Assembly (NCBI RefSeq): GCF_028206795.1
Contig: NZ_JAQLFJ010000003.1
Coordinates: 166,419-230,418 of the forward strand
Reading direction: 5' to 3'
Length of the DNA: 64,000 bases
Origin: Collinsella aerofaciens
Lineage (GTDB): Bacteria; Actinomycetota; Coriobacteriia; Coriobacteriales; Coriobacteriaceae
Shown: positions 1 to 7,353 of the stretch, in pieces
Layout: every line of letters begins with the position of its first letter
Numbering within the stretch: the stretch's first letter is position 1
The notes under the pieces: model-generated
The model's input: the letters and a program-made list of their open reading frames with translations, nothing else
Database searches by the model: none
Told to the model about the DNA's origin: nothing
Translations under genes and position numbers: made by a program

Positions 1-854
1 GCAGCAAGCGCGGATGCGGCGCCGCCCGCCAGGCACAGCCCCTCGCGCCCGCCAAAGTCGATGCCGACCACCAGGCGCACGTAGCCGATCGCGATCGCCA
101 TCGAGGCAAATGAGACCAGCCACGAGCCGACAAAAATGCCGGCCAGCGACGCCGTCTTGGAGACGCCGCCCACGCAGCGGCGCGCGCCGAGGCCGGACAG
201 ATTGGGCTGCAGATCGACGACGGCCAGGGCCGCAAACTCGGAAGACATCATCGCGACCAGGCCAAAGAGCGCGTAATAGTAGATGGTCGTACCGTCGGGC
301 GTGGTGCGCGTAAGGCTCACGCGGCGAGTGCCGCCCTTAAGCGACAGGGCGCGCGCAACCGCCTCCGGGTCGGCGAGCGCCGCCGGGTTGTCCTGGGCAA
401 TCTGGCGCATGAGCTCGGCATTTTGCGTATACGAGCTCGCCACCGTCTCCAGGATGCTGCGGTCGGTGAGCACCGTACTGGCGCGCGAGCTATCGTAGCT
501 CGAAAGCAACGTAAGCTTGGGCGCGCCCGCGTCGTCGACCGTGTAGACGCCCGCAACCTCGCCGGACTTGAGCGCATGGTTCGCCTCGGCCGCGTCGTCG
601 CACTCGTGGATCTTAAGCAGCTGGTCGTCGCCCTCCTTGGCAAGCGACGTCGCCACGTCCTTAAAGGTCGAAGCGTCCCAGGCCTCGTCGGCGACAACGG
701 CTACCGGCACCGGATCGACCTTGCCGTCGGAGCTGAGGTTCGCAAACATAAACATGAACATCGTGGAAAGCGCAATGGGAAAGAGCGCGCCCCAGACCCA
801 TGTGCTCGGCCGGCGCAGCAGCGTCTTGACCGTGATAATGATGGTGTTGATCAT
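1..854 (-). CDS. ABC-2 type exporter permease, C-terminus outside window
   Basis: Membrane subunit of an ABC exporter, translated just after its ATPase (9-nt gap). The ATG at 854 gives MINTIIITVKTLLRR, then a first membrane helix (about residues 17-37) and a hydrophilic outer domain (from about residue 42, SSDGKVDPVPVAVVADEA), the usual ABC-2 arrangement. Hydrophobic sequence returns near the window edge. The frame stays open to base 1, so about 284 codons are visible and the C-terminal helices are missing. The exported substrate cannot be deduced. The divergent two-component system at 2000-3771 suggests an envelope-stress or antimicrobial-efflux role, which is inference from arrangement only. 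Confidence 0.85.
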   Translation of the reverse strand, partial: MINTIIITVKTLLRRPSTWVWGALFPIALSTMFMFMFANLSSDGKVDPVPVAVVADEAWDASTFKDVATSLAKEGDDQLLKIHECDDAAEANHALKSGEVAGVYTVDDAGAPKLTLLSSYDSSRASTVLTDRSILETVASSYTQNAELMRQIAQDNPAALADPEAVARALSLKGGTRRVSLTRTTPDGTTIYYYALFGLVAMMSSEFAALAVVDLQPNLSGLGARRCVGGVSKTASLAGIFVGSWLVSFASMAIAIGYVRLVVGIDFGGREGLCLAGGAASALA

Positions 855-863
855 GGCTGCCCC

Positions 864-1802
864 CTAGTCGCGTAGCTCGCGGCCGGTGATCTCGAGGAAC
901 ACGTCGTTGAGGGTCGGCGGCTCGCTCCACACGCGACCGAGTGCCACGTCGGCGGCGCGCAGCGTGTCAAGGATGTCGACCAGATTATGTGGGCTCGCCT
1001 CGCAGGTGCAGATGAGCTCGCCGCCGGACAGCTCAACCGAAAGCACGTGCTCCAGAGCGCGCAGCCGCTCGACCGTGGCGGGCTCGACGGCGCCGACCTC
1101 GACGGTCACGCGCTCGCCCATCTGAATCATGCGCTTGAGCTCGTCGTTGGTGCCCTGCGCCAGCACGCGCCCGCCGTCCATGATCATGATGCGGCTGCAG
1201 ATTTGCTCGACTTCCTCCATGTAATGGCTGGTATACACCACCGTGGCGCCCTCGTCGCGCAGGCGGCAGATGCCCTCCAGGATGGCGTTGCGGCTCTGCG
1301 GGTCGACCGCCACCGTGGGCTCGTCAAAGAAGATGAGCTCGGGCTTGTGCGCGATACCGCAGGCGATGTTGAGGCGACGCGCCAGGCCGCCCGAGAGCTT
1401 GCCGGGGCGAAACTTGGTAAAGTCGCCCAGCCCGACAAAGTCGATCGCCTCGTCCACCAGCGCGCGGCGGCGCTTGCGGTCGTTGACGTAAAGGCTGCAG
1501 AAATAGTCGATGTTCTCGCGCACCGTAAGCTCGTCAAACACCGCCACCTGCTGCGGCACCACACCGATGCGGCGCTTGAGGTCGTAGCGGGCGGGCGTCA
1601 TGGGCTCGCCGAACAGCTCGATGGTGCCTTTGTCGTAGGCGAGCAGCTGCAGAATGCAGTTGATGGACGTGGTCTTGCCCGAGCCGTTGGGGCCCAGCAG
1701 GCCAAAGATCTCGCCGGGGGCGATGCTCAGGCTAAAGTGGTCGAGCGCGATAAGGTCGTCGTAGCGCTTGACGAGGTTTTCGACGTGGACGATGTCTGTC
1801 AT
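864..1802 (-). CDS. ABC exporter ATP-binding protein
   Basis: Nucleotide-binding subunit (312 aa) of an ABC-2 exporter that powers the permease encoded downstream. The Walker A motif GPNGSGKT lies near residue 38, the signature is LSGGLARRL (L replacing the usual Q) and Walker B is LIFFDEPTVAVD. A C-terminal regulatory extension of about 90 residues follows, as in drug-efflux ATPases of the DrrA/CcmA type. I chose the ATG at 1802 because AGAAGGG lies about 9 nt upstream and homology-like sequence starts there (MTDIVHVENLVKRYDD). The reading frame extends further upstream only through sequence that does not look coding. Transcribed divergently from the histidine kinase gene. Confidence 0.92.
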   Translation of the reverse strand: MTDIVHVENLVKRYDDLIALDHFSLSIAPGEIFGLLGPNGSGKTTSINCILQLLAYDKGTIELFGEPMTPARYDLKRRIGVVPQQVAVFDELTVRENIDYFCSLYVNDRKRRRALVDEAIDFVGLGDFTKFRPGKLSGGLARRLNIACGIAHKPELIFFDEPTVAVDPQSRNAILEGICRLRDEGATVVYTSHYMEEVEQICSRIMIMDGGRVLAQGTNDELKRMIQMGERVTVEVGAVEPATVERLRALEHVLSVELSGGELICTCEASPHNLVDILDTLRAADVALGRVWSEPPTLNDVFLEITGRELRD

Positions 1803-1987
1803 GAGGCGGCCCTTCTGTTGATTGCGGCCCGGCACGATTGCATCATCGCAGGAGCGAGCGGCGCGCACCAGTGAGCTTTGTCACGAGTGCGGAGCTTGGC
1901 CGTGCGGCCTGCCGACGTCCCCGCTTTGCCGCGTGGGAGGAATGTCACGGTTGCGCAGGCGGTCCCTCCACCACGCGCGGCTTCGCG

Positions 1988-1993
1988 TACAAT
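1988..1993 (+). promoter_or_regulatory. -10 box (TACAAT) giving a probably leaderless transcript
   Basis: TACAAT ends 6 nt before the kinase ATG at 2000, so transcription would begin at or within a base of the start codon. No Shine-Dalgarno sequence precedes this ATG. TACAAT also lies upstream of coaX (28498), prs (46235) and the membrane LuxR gene (62452), so it may be a common -10 form here. Confidence 0.5.
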
Positions 1994-1999
1994 ACCCGT

Positions 2000-3145
2000 A
2001 TGAACAGGCTTTTCGACAAATCGATCGTGCTGGCGTGCTGTATTGCGGCCGCCATGGGTCTTGCTGTGGACGCTCGCTTGGTCGCGGCGTTTTGCCTTGG
2101 CGTTATTGCCACCTCGCTGGCCGAGGTCGTACAGGGAAACCGCGCCCGCCGTGTGAGCGAGGCCGCGAGCTACGCCTGCATCATCGCGGCTGTCTTCGTG
2201 CCGCCGTTTGTGCCGTTTGCGCCTCTCGCTCTCTATGACATCGCGCGACGCGTTCGCCGTGAACGAATCTGGCCCGCGCTGGCGATTGGCGCCGTGTTTG
2301 TCTGCGCGCTTGTCGCGGACCTTCGTGGTGGCGTGCTCACCACCCGAACGCTGCTGTTAACCGCCATCCTTTCGGTTGCCGCCACCTTGCTATCGCTACG
2401 CACCGCCCAGTTGGAGCGCGAGCAGCGGCGCATGCGCCGCACCCGCGACGAGCTGCAGGAACGAGCCCTCGCGCTCGAGGCGCGCAACCGCGATCTTGCC
2501 GACCGCCAGGACTACGAAGTCGAGCTCGCGACGCTCGCCGAACGCGCCCGCATCGCGCGCGAGATCCACGATAACGTCGGGCACCAGCTCACGCGCGCCT
2601 CGCTGCAGGCCGAAGCCCTACGCGTGGTCCACGCCGACGAGCCTGGCGTCGCCGCCGATTTCGCCGACGTTAAACGCACGGTTGACGAGGCGCTCCAGCT
2701 TGTGCGCACCAGCGTCCACGCGCTCAACGACAACGCCGTCGACCTTTCCGTGCAGCTCGAACGCATTGTTGAAGGCGCGCGCTCGGACGGCGGCCCGCAG
2801 ATTGAGCTTGAAGTTTTGGCCGAGCATGCACCCGCCAACGTCGCCAACTGCTTTGCGGCGGTGCTGCGCGAGGCGCTTTCCAACGCCATGCGCCACGCCC
2901 ATGCCAAAACCATTACCGTGCGGTGCATGGAGCATCCGTCGTTTTACCAGCTTGTCGTTACCGACGATGGCGCGGGCGGGGTCCAAGCAAGCGGCCGCGG
3001 CGCTGCGGAGGGCATGGGGCTCGCCTCCATGCGCGAGCGCGTCGAGGCGCTTGGCGGCACCTTCACCGCCGGCCCGCGCGCCGGCGTCGGCGGCTGGCGT
3101 GTGTTTGCCACCGTTCCCAAACAGCAAGGAGATGAGGGCCGATGA
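2000..3145 (+). CDS. Sensor histidine kinase, HisKA_3 (NarL/DesK-type)
   Basis: Membrane sensor kinase (381 aa) paired with the response regulator that overlaps its stop codon. About four hydrophobic helices occupy residues 5-130, followed by a charged coiled coil (135-175). The H-box AREIHDNVGHQLT places the phospho-accepting histidine at residue 190. The HATPase domain follows, with N-box REALSNAMRHAHA, VVTDDGAGG, and G-box GMGLASMRERVEALGG. There is no large extracellular domain, so it probably senses within or through the membrane, like LiaS/DesK kinases. The start at 2000 is the first ATG that begins kinase-like sequence; upstream codons in frame look non-coding. Head-to-head with the ABC exporter, its probable target. 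Confidence 0.9.
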   Translation: MNRLFDKSIVLACCIAAAMGLAVDARLVAAFCLGVIATSLAEVVQGNRARRVSEAASYACIIAAVFVPPFVPFAPLALYDIARRVRRERIWPALAIGAVFVCALVADLRGGVLTTRTLLLTAILSVAATLLSLRTAQLEREQRRMRRTRDELQERALALEARNRDLADRQDYEVELATLAERARIAREIHDNVGHQLTRASLQAEALRVVHADEPGVAADFADVKRTVDEALQLVRTSVHALNDNAVDLSVQLERIVEGARSDGGPQIELEVLAEHAPANVANCFAAVLREALSNAMRHAHAKTITVRCMEHPSFYQLVVTDDGAGGVQASGRGAAEGMGLASMRERVEALGGTFTAGPRAGVGGWRVFATVPKQQGDEGR

Positions 3146-3771
3146 GGCTCATCGTTGTCGACGACGACCGCCTAGTGGTCGATTCGCTCAAGATTATCCT
3201 GGGCGCCCAGCCGCAGATCGAGGTAGTGGGCACCGGCGCCAACGGCGGCGACGCGGTCGCGCTCTACGCCGAGCACACGCCCGACATCGCGCTGCTCGAC
3301 ATTCAGATGCCGGGACGTGACGGCCTATCGGCAGCGCGCGAAATCCTTGAGCGCGATCCTGCAGCACGCGTGGTGTTTCTGACAACATTCTCGGATGACG
3401 AGTACATTGTGTCGGCGCTTAAACTGGGCGCCCGCGGCTACCTGATTAAAACCGATGTCGCCGCCATTCCGCCGGCGTTGGCACAAGTCATGGACGGCAA
3501 ACGCGTGCTGGAGGGCAAGGCAATCGAGGATATCGACTTTGACGGGACGCGTACCGAGGCCGGCACGCCCCGCCGGCCCGCAGCCTTTACCGGCCTGACC
3601 GACCGCGAGTTCGAAGTCGCCGAGCTCATCGCCCGCGGCCTCGACAACAAGGAGATCGCCGCCACCGCCTACATGGGCGAAGGCACCGTGCGCAACCACA
3701 TCAGCTCAATCCTAGCCAAAATGGGGCTACGCAACCGCACCCAAATCGCCATCGCCTACCTGCGAGGGTAA
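3142..3771 (+). CDS. NarL/LuxR-family response regulator
   Basis: Cytoplasmic DNA-binding partner (209 aa) of the preceding kinase; its ATG overlaps the kinase stop in an ATGA arrangement, which implies translational coupling. The receiver domain has the acidic pair DDD at residues 7-9, the phosphorylated aspartate D53 in LLDIQMPGRDG, and the conserved K in GYLIKTD. The C-terminal LuxR helix-turn-helix (about residues 150-206) reads LTDREFEVAELIARG, then GEGTVRNHISSILAKMG. It most likely regulates the divergent ABC exporter and perhaps its own operon. Confidence 0.93.
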   Translation: MRLIVVDDDRLVVDSLKIILGAQPQIEVVGTGANGGDAVALYAEHTPDIALLDIQMPGRDGLSAAREILERDPAARVVFLTTFSDDEYIVSALKLGARGYLIKTDVAAIPPALAQVMDGKRVLEGKAIEDIDFDGTRTEAGTPRRPAAFTGLTDREFEVAELIARGLDNKEIAATAYMGEGTVRNHISSILAKMGLRNRTQIAIAYLRG

Positions 3772-3831
3772 TTACCCAACGGCCAACCGCTCCGACAGAG
3801 CAAAATAGCTGTTATCGATTTAATGCCATTT

Positions 3832-3985
3832 CAAAACTATGCCGGTTTACGGGGCTAAGCTCAGGGCCCCCATCCATACCCGCGTTTTCCGTAAAATGAC
3901 GGCTTGTCTACCTGCGGTTTTATTTTCACGGATATCGGCATGGTTGGGAGCGCGTGACTTAGCCCCGTAAACCGGCATAGTTTTG
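3832..3985 (+). repeat. Palindromic element A (28-nt terminal inverted repeats)
   Basis: The ends 3832-3859 and 3958-3985 are perfect 28-nt inverted repeats, beginning CAAAACTATGCCGGTTTACG. The 98-nt interior contains TCTACCTGCGGTTTT and GGCATGGTTGG, which recur in elements B, C, D and E. No reading frame of note. Element E (35338-35501) is its inverted relative. Confidence 0.85.
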
Positions 3986-4026
3986 TCCGAGCGGCTCTGC
4001 ACGAGCGCCTCCGCAAGCCTCGCGGG

Positions 4027-4297
4027 ACCAAAATGATCCGTTTTCCTCCGTCCCCAAGGAATCACCCGGAACCGCTCGCCACGAAACCTGCCCATCTACT
4101 ACGTTTGACTCGATACCCTTGACCATACCCCCGTTTTCCAGAAAATCGCAGGCGTTCTACCTGCGGTTTTCTTTTCGCATTTTTTGCCGTGGTTGAGGGC
4201 CACCGCCCAAACGTCGTAGTAGATAGGCCCATTTCATGGCGAACGGGCCACACGGATGTCCTCGCGAGGCCAAAATGATCCGTTTCCCTCTGTCCAC
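4027..4297 (+). repeat. Palindromic element B with flanking direct motif
   Basis: An inner imperfect inverted repeat (GCCCATCTACTACGTTT near 4090-4106 against AAACGTCGTAGTAGATAGGC near 4209-4228) is bracketed by two copies of CCAAAATGATCCGTTT (from 4027 and 4270). The core has an extra small hairpin, CGCAGG-N7-CCTGCG. Element D (35020-35300) carries the same parts in reverse order on the other strand. Confidence 0.8.
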
Positions 4298-4333
4298 GGG
4301 AGATCAAGTGATGTTACGAATATGGTGTCATTT

Positions 4334-4487
4334 CAAAACTATGCCGGTTTACTACGATAAAAACGAGATTCCCGACCACGCGTGATTTTTTCGCAAAACT
4401 ACAAGCCGTCTACCTGCGGTTTTGATTTTGTCAAATGCGGTGTGGTTGGAGGTGGGCGATTTATCGTAGTAATCCGGCATAGTTTTG
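4334..4487 (+). repeat. Palindromic element C
   Basis: The ends 4334-4361 and 4460-4487 are 28-nt inverted repeats with one mismatch, sharing CAAAACTATGCCGG with element A but continuing into ACTACGATAAA. The interior again holds GTCTACCTGCGGTTTTG and a GTGGTTGG motif. With A and B it fills the 800 bases between the response regulator and the hydrogenase operon, where I see no gene. Confidence 0.8.
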
Positions 4488-4518
4488 TTCGCGACGGCAC
4501 AACCGCGCGTTTAAGCGC

Positions 4519-4552
4519 GGGGCCGGTGGGGCATTTTTGCCCCACCGGCCCC
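4519..4552 (-). terminator. Hairpin at the 3' end of the hydrogenase operon
   Basis: A 15-bp GC-rich perfect stem (GGGGCCGGTGGGGCA with its complement) around a TTTT loop lies 21 nt past the ferredoxin stop codon. There is no clear U-tract on the minus strand, so termination is inferred from position and stem strength. Confidence 0.6.
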
Positions 4553-4573
4553 TATCCCAGCTCTATTCCGGCG

Positions 4574-4915
4574 TTACTCCGGCTTGGTTTCTACCGTGGG
4601 AGTCTTATCCGCCGCAACTGGAGTACGGGCGGTGTCCATAGTCAGGCAGTGCTTGGGGCAGCTCTCGATGCACTCGCCACACACCACGCAGGCGTACGGG
4701 TCGATCGACCAGGTACCGCCCTTGCGATCGACCGCGAGCGCGCCCGCCGGGCAGCGGCGCGCGCACATGCCGCAGCAGATGCACACGTCCATGTCGTTGA
4801 CGATATGCCCGCGCAAGCGCTCGGGTGCCGTCAGCTTCTCCTGCGGATAGCGCACCGTGACCGGCTGCTTGACCATAGAACCTAAGGCCGTCTTGGCAAA
4901 TGTCAGTAAACTCAT
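4574..4915 (-). CDS. Group 4 [NiFe] hydrogenase, 2x[4Fe-4S] ferredoxin-like subunit
   Basis: Electron-transfer subunit (113 aa) of a membrane-bound hydrogenase, corresponding to EchF/HycF/NuoI. Two full cluster motifs are visible: C45-C48-C51-C55P and C76-C79-C82-C86P. They would pass electrons between ferredoxin and the NuoB-like subunit at the cytoplasmic face. It is the last gene of the operon, 7 nt after the large subunit. The C-terminal 20 residues (TARTPVAADKTPTVETKPE) are a Pro/Thr-rich tail with no cysteine. Confidence 0.9.
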   Translation of the reverse strand: MSLLTFAKTALGSMVKQPVTVRYPQEKLTAPERLRGHIVNDMDVCICCGMCARRCPAGALAVDRKGGTWSIDPYACVVCGECIESCPKHCLTMDTARTPVAADKTPTVETKPE

Positions 4916-4922
4916 GCCGCGC

Positions 4923-6011
4923 CTACCTTTCCGTGCAGCTAATGCAGGGGTCGATGGTCAGGATAATCATGGGCACGTTGGCAAGGAGCACGCCCTGCAG
5001 CGCATGTGTCAGACCCGCCAGGTTCTGCGACGTCGGCGTGCGCACGCGGAAGCGGTCCAGGTTCTTGGTGCCGTTACCGCGCACATAGTAATACGCCTCG
5101 CCGCGCGGCTGCTCAATCACAACCTCGCCGCGTGCGCCGTCGGCCGGCGTGAGCTTGGTGCGCCCGCCGATCCCGTCGTGCGGAATCTTGCCCACAAGCT
5201 CCTTAATGATGTCCATGGCCTGCGTGACCTCGGCACAGCGTACCTGACAGCGGGCATAGCAATCGCCATCGGTAGCAACGATGGGCTCAAACGCAGCCAG
5301 ATCCGCATAGGCACCGTCGTCAAACATGCGCACGTCGTAATCCACGCCCGATGCGCGCCCAAACGGACCGACCATCGAAAGCTCCAGCGCATCTTTCTTG
5401 CTGATCACACCCACGCCATGCAAGCGCTCGCCGCAGCTGTCATCGTCCAAAAACGTATGCACCAGGGCCTCGTAGTCGGGACGCATGGCATCGAGCGTCT
5501 GGACAATTCCGGCCAGCTCGGAGTCCTCGATATCGTGCTTCAGGCCGCCGATCTCGTTAATCGACAGAATCACGCGACCGCCGCAAGTGCTCTCGAAGAT
5601 CTTGAGAATCTGCTCGCGCAGGGTCCACGAACGATAGAACAACGCCTCGAAACCAAAGGCGTCGGCAAGCAGGCCCAGCCACAGCAGGTGCGAGTGAATG
5701 CGCGAAAGCTCGTGCAAAATGGTGCGGATATACTGCACGCGGCCGGGCACCTCGATGTCGAGCATGCGCTCGCAGGCGCTGGCATAGCCATAGCTGTGAC
5801 CCACGGCGCAAATGCCGCAGATGCGCTCGGCGATGTAGCCAAACTGGTGCATATCACGCTTTTCGGTGAGCTTCTCGAGTCCGCGGTGCACAAAGCCGAT
5901 CTGCGGAATTGCCTCGATGACGCGGTCGTCCTCGATCACCAGGTCCAGATGAAGCGGCTCGGGCAGCACCGGGTGCTGCGGGCCAAACGGAATAACGGAG
6001 CGATGTGCCAT
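4923..6011 (-). CDS. Group 4 [NiFe] hydrogenase, catalytic large subunit (NuoD/EchE-like)
   Basis: Catalytic subunit (362 aa) that would carry the Ni-Fe site for 2H+/H2. The four nickel ligands are present: C65 and C68 in RICGICAVGHS, and C356 and C359 in IDPCISCTER. This separates it from complex I NuoD, which lacks these cysteines. The protein ends exactly at the arginine of the second motif, so there is no cleavable C-terminal extension and no need for a maturation endopeptidase. Some Ech/CooH-type enzymes are reported to share this feature. It lies 5 nt after the NuoC-like gene and 7 nt before the ferredoxin gene. Ni-insertion genes (hyp) are not in the window. Confidence 0.93.
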   Translation of the reverse strand: MAHRSVIPFGPQHPVLPEPLHLDLVIEDDRVIEAIPQIGFVHRGLEKLTEKRDMHQFGYIAERICGICAVGHSYGYASACERMLDIEVPGRVQYIRTILHELSRIHSHLLWLGLLADAFGFEALFYRSWTLREQILKIFESTCGGRVILSINEIGGLKHDIEDSELAGIVQTLDAMRPDYEALVHTFLDDDSCGERLHGVGVISKKDALELSMVGPFGRASGVDYDVRMFDDGAYADLAAFEPIVATDGDCYARCQVRCAEVTQAMDIIKELVGKIPHDGIGGRTKLTPADGARGEVVIEQPRGEAYYYVRGNGTKNLDRFRVRTPTSQNLAGLTHALQGVLLANVPMIILTIDPCISCTER

Positions 6012-6016
6012 GGACC

Positions 6017-6733
6017 TTACGCCTCCTTTTTCTGCTTGTCGCGGGCGGCCTTAGCGGCAAGCGCCGCGCGGACCTTGGCCGCTTTCTCGGGATCCATGGC
6101 GGCGAGCTTTGCCTCCATCTCGGCAGCCTTGAGCGCGGCCTTCGCAGCGGCCTCATCGTGCTGAGCATCGGAGCCGGCAGCCGCAGCGGGCTGAGCAGCG
6201 GCGCCCGCGGCGTCGCCAGCGCCCGCAGTGCCCTCCCCCGCAGCGGCCGTGGCAGTAGCAGCCTTCTCGGCCGCGGCCTTGCGCGCCTTGGCCTCGGCAG
6301 CGGCACGGACCTTCATGGCTTTCTCGCGCGCGGCCTTCACCTCGGGCGTGATAACGCTCATGGGCTCGGCAGTCGAGACCTGGTAGAAAAAGCCCTTAAA
6401 GTCAATCTGCATATCGGTGATGACAAGACCAAACAGGTCGTGCGCCTCGTTCTCAAACGGGAATACCGCCGGATAGTACGAGCTGATGGACGGAATCTCC
6501 TGGTACTGGTCGATGCCCTCGACTACCAGGTTCTCAATCGCATAGCTGCCGTCCCGCGCAATATGCTCCTGAGCAGCACGAACGTTGATAAACGTATAGA
6601 CCAGGCGATACGAGCCGTCGTCGACGTTGCGCTCGGCGTGCATTTGCACAAAGCGCGCGCCGACGCCCTTGAGCGCCTGGACATGCGACAGGAGCTCGTC
6701 GATCCCGACGGTAGTATAGATAGCCTTTTGCAT
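6017..6733 (-). CDS. Group 4 [NiFe] hydrogenase, NuoC/EchD-like subunit with Ala/Lys-rich tail
   Basis: Peripheral-arm subunit (238 aa). The first 120 residues resemble the 30-kDa NuoC family, with FPFENEAHDLFGLVITDMQI matching the conserved E-x-x-D-(L/M)-F-G region near residues 100-120. Residues 130-238 are a low-complexity Ala/Lys/Glu tail (KAAREKAMKVRAAAEAKARK and, near the end, MDPEKAAKVRAALAAKAAR), probably helical and charged. The ATG shares one base with the stop of the NuoB-like gene, implying coupling. The tail roughly doubles the protein relative to a minimal EchD; its role is unknown. Confidence 0.88.
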   Translation of the reverse strand: MQKAIYTTVGIDELLSHVQALKGVGARFVQMHAERNVDDGSYRLVYTFINVRAAQEHIARDGSYAIENLVVEGIDQYQEIPSISSYYPAVFPFENEAHDLFGLVITDMQIDFKGFFYQVSTAEPMSVITPEVKAAREKAMKVRAAAEAKARKAAAEKAATATAAAGEGTAGAGDAAGAAAQPAAAAGSDAQHDEAAAKAALKAAEMEAKLAAMDPEKAAKVRAALAAKAARDKQKKEA

Positions 6734-7341
6734 TACTCGGCCTCCTTTGCAGAGGTGGGCTTCTCAGCAGGCGCGTCGCCAGCGGCGGGCTCCCCGGCAG
6801 GCACGTCACCGGCATCATCAGTCCCGGCCACCGCAGCCACAAACCCGTCCTCGCCCAGCTCAACGCCACCGTCCCAGGTTGCGGCGCCGCCCACGGTAAG
6901 CGGGTCGCCGCCGGCGCGCATCACGGCCTCCTTCTGGTCCAGGATGCCACACGCCTCCACGATGGCATCGATCACCGTCTCGGGGCGAATGGCGCACCCG
7001 GGCGCGTACACGTCCACGGGAATCGCGCGGTCCACGCCGCCGATCACGTTATAGGCATCGCGGAATACGCCGCCCGAACACGCGCAGATACCGCAGGCCA
7101 CCACGCACTTGGGCTCGAGCATCTGGTTGTAGATCTGGCGCACGACGGGCAGGTTCTGGGCATTGACCGACCCCGTCACCAAAAAGATATCCGCATGCTT
7201 GGGGTTGCCGGTGTTGACCACGCCAAAGCGCTCCGCATCGAACAGCGGCGTGAGCGAGGCCAGCACCTCGATATCGCATCCGTTGCAGCTCGAGCCGTCG
7301 TAATGAATAACCCACGGCGAGCGCGACATTTTATGATCCAT
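6733..7341 (-). CDS. Group 4 [NiFe] hydrogenase, small subunit (NuoB/EchC-like)
   Basis: Holds the proximal [4Fe-4S] cluster that connects to the Ni-Fe centre. Cluster ligands are visible at C19 and C22 (SSCNGCDIEVL), in ACGICACSGGVF and in YAPGCAIRPE, the NuoB pattern. Of 202 residues the last 55 form an acidic Pro/Ala-rich tail (VPAGEPAAGDAPAEKP) beyond the conserved domain, echoing the tail on the NuoC-like subunit. It begins 12 nt after the fused membrane subunit and ends on the start codon of the next gene. Confidence 0.92.
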   Translation of the reverse strand: MDHKMSRSPWVIHYDGSSCNGCDIEVLASLTPLFDAERFGVVNTGNPKHADIFLVTGSVNAQNLPVVRQIYNQMLEPKCVVACGICACSGGVFRDAYNVIGGVDRAIPVDVYAPGCAIRPETVIDAIVEACGILDQKEAVMRAGGDPLTVGGAATWDGGVELGEDGFVAAVAGTDDAGDVPAGEPAAGDAPAEKPTSAKEAE

Positions 7342-7353
7342 GGATGCCGCCTC

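Noticed and set aside
6005..7054. Long plus-strand frame over the NuoC/NuoB-like genes
   Set aside because: Shadow of two overlapping, motif-bearing minus-strand genes.
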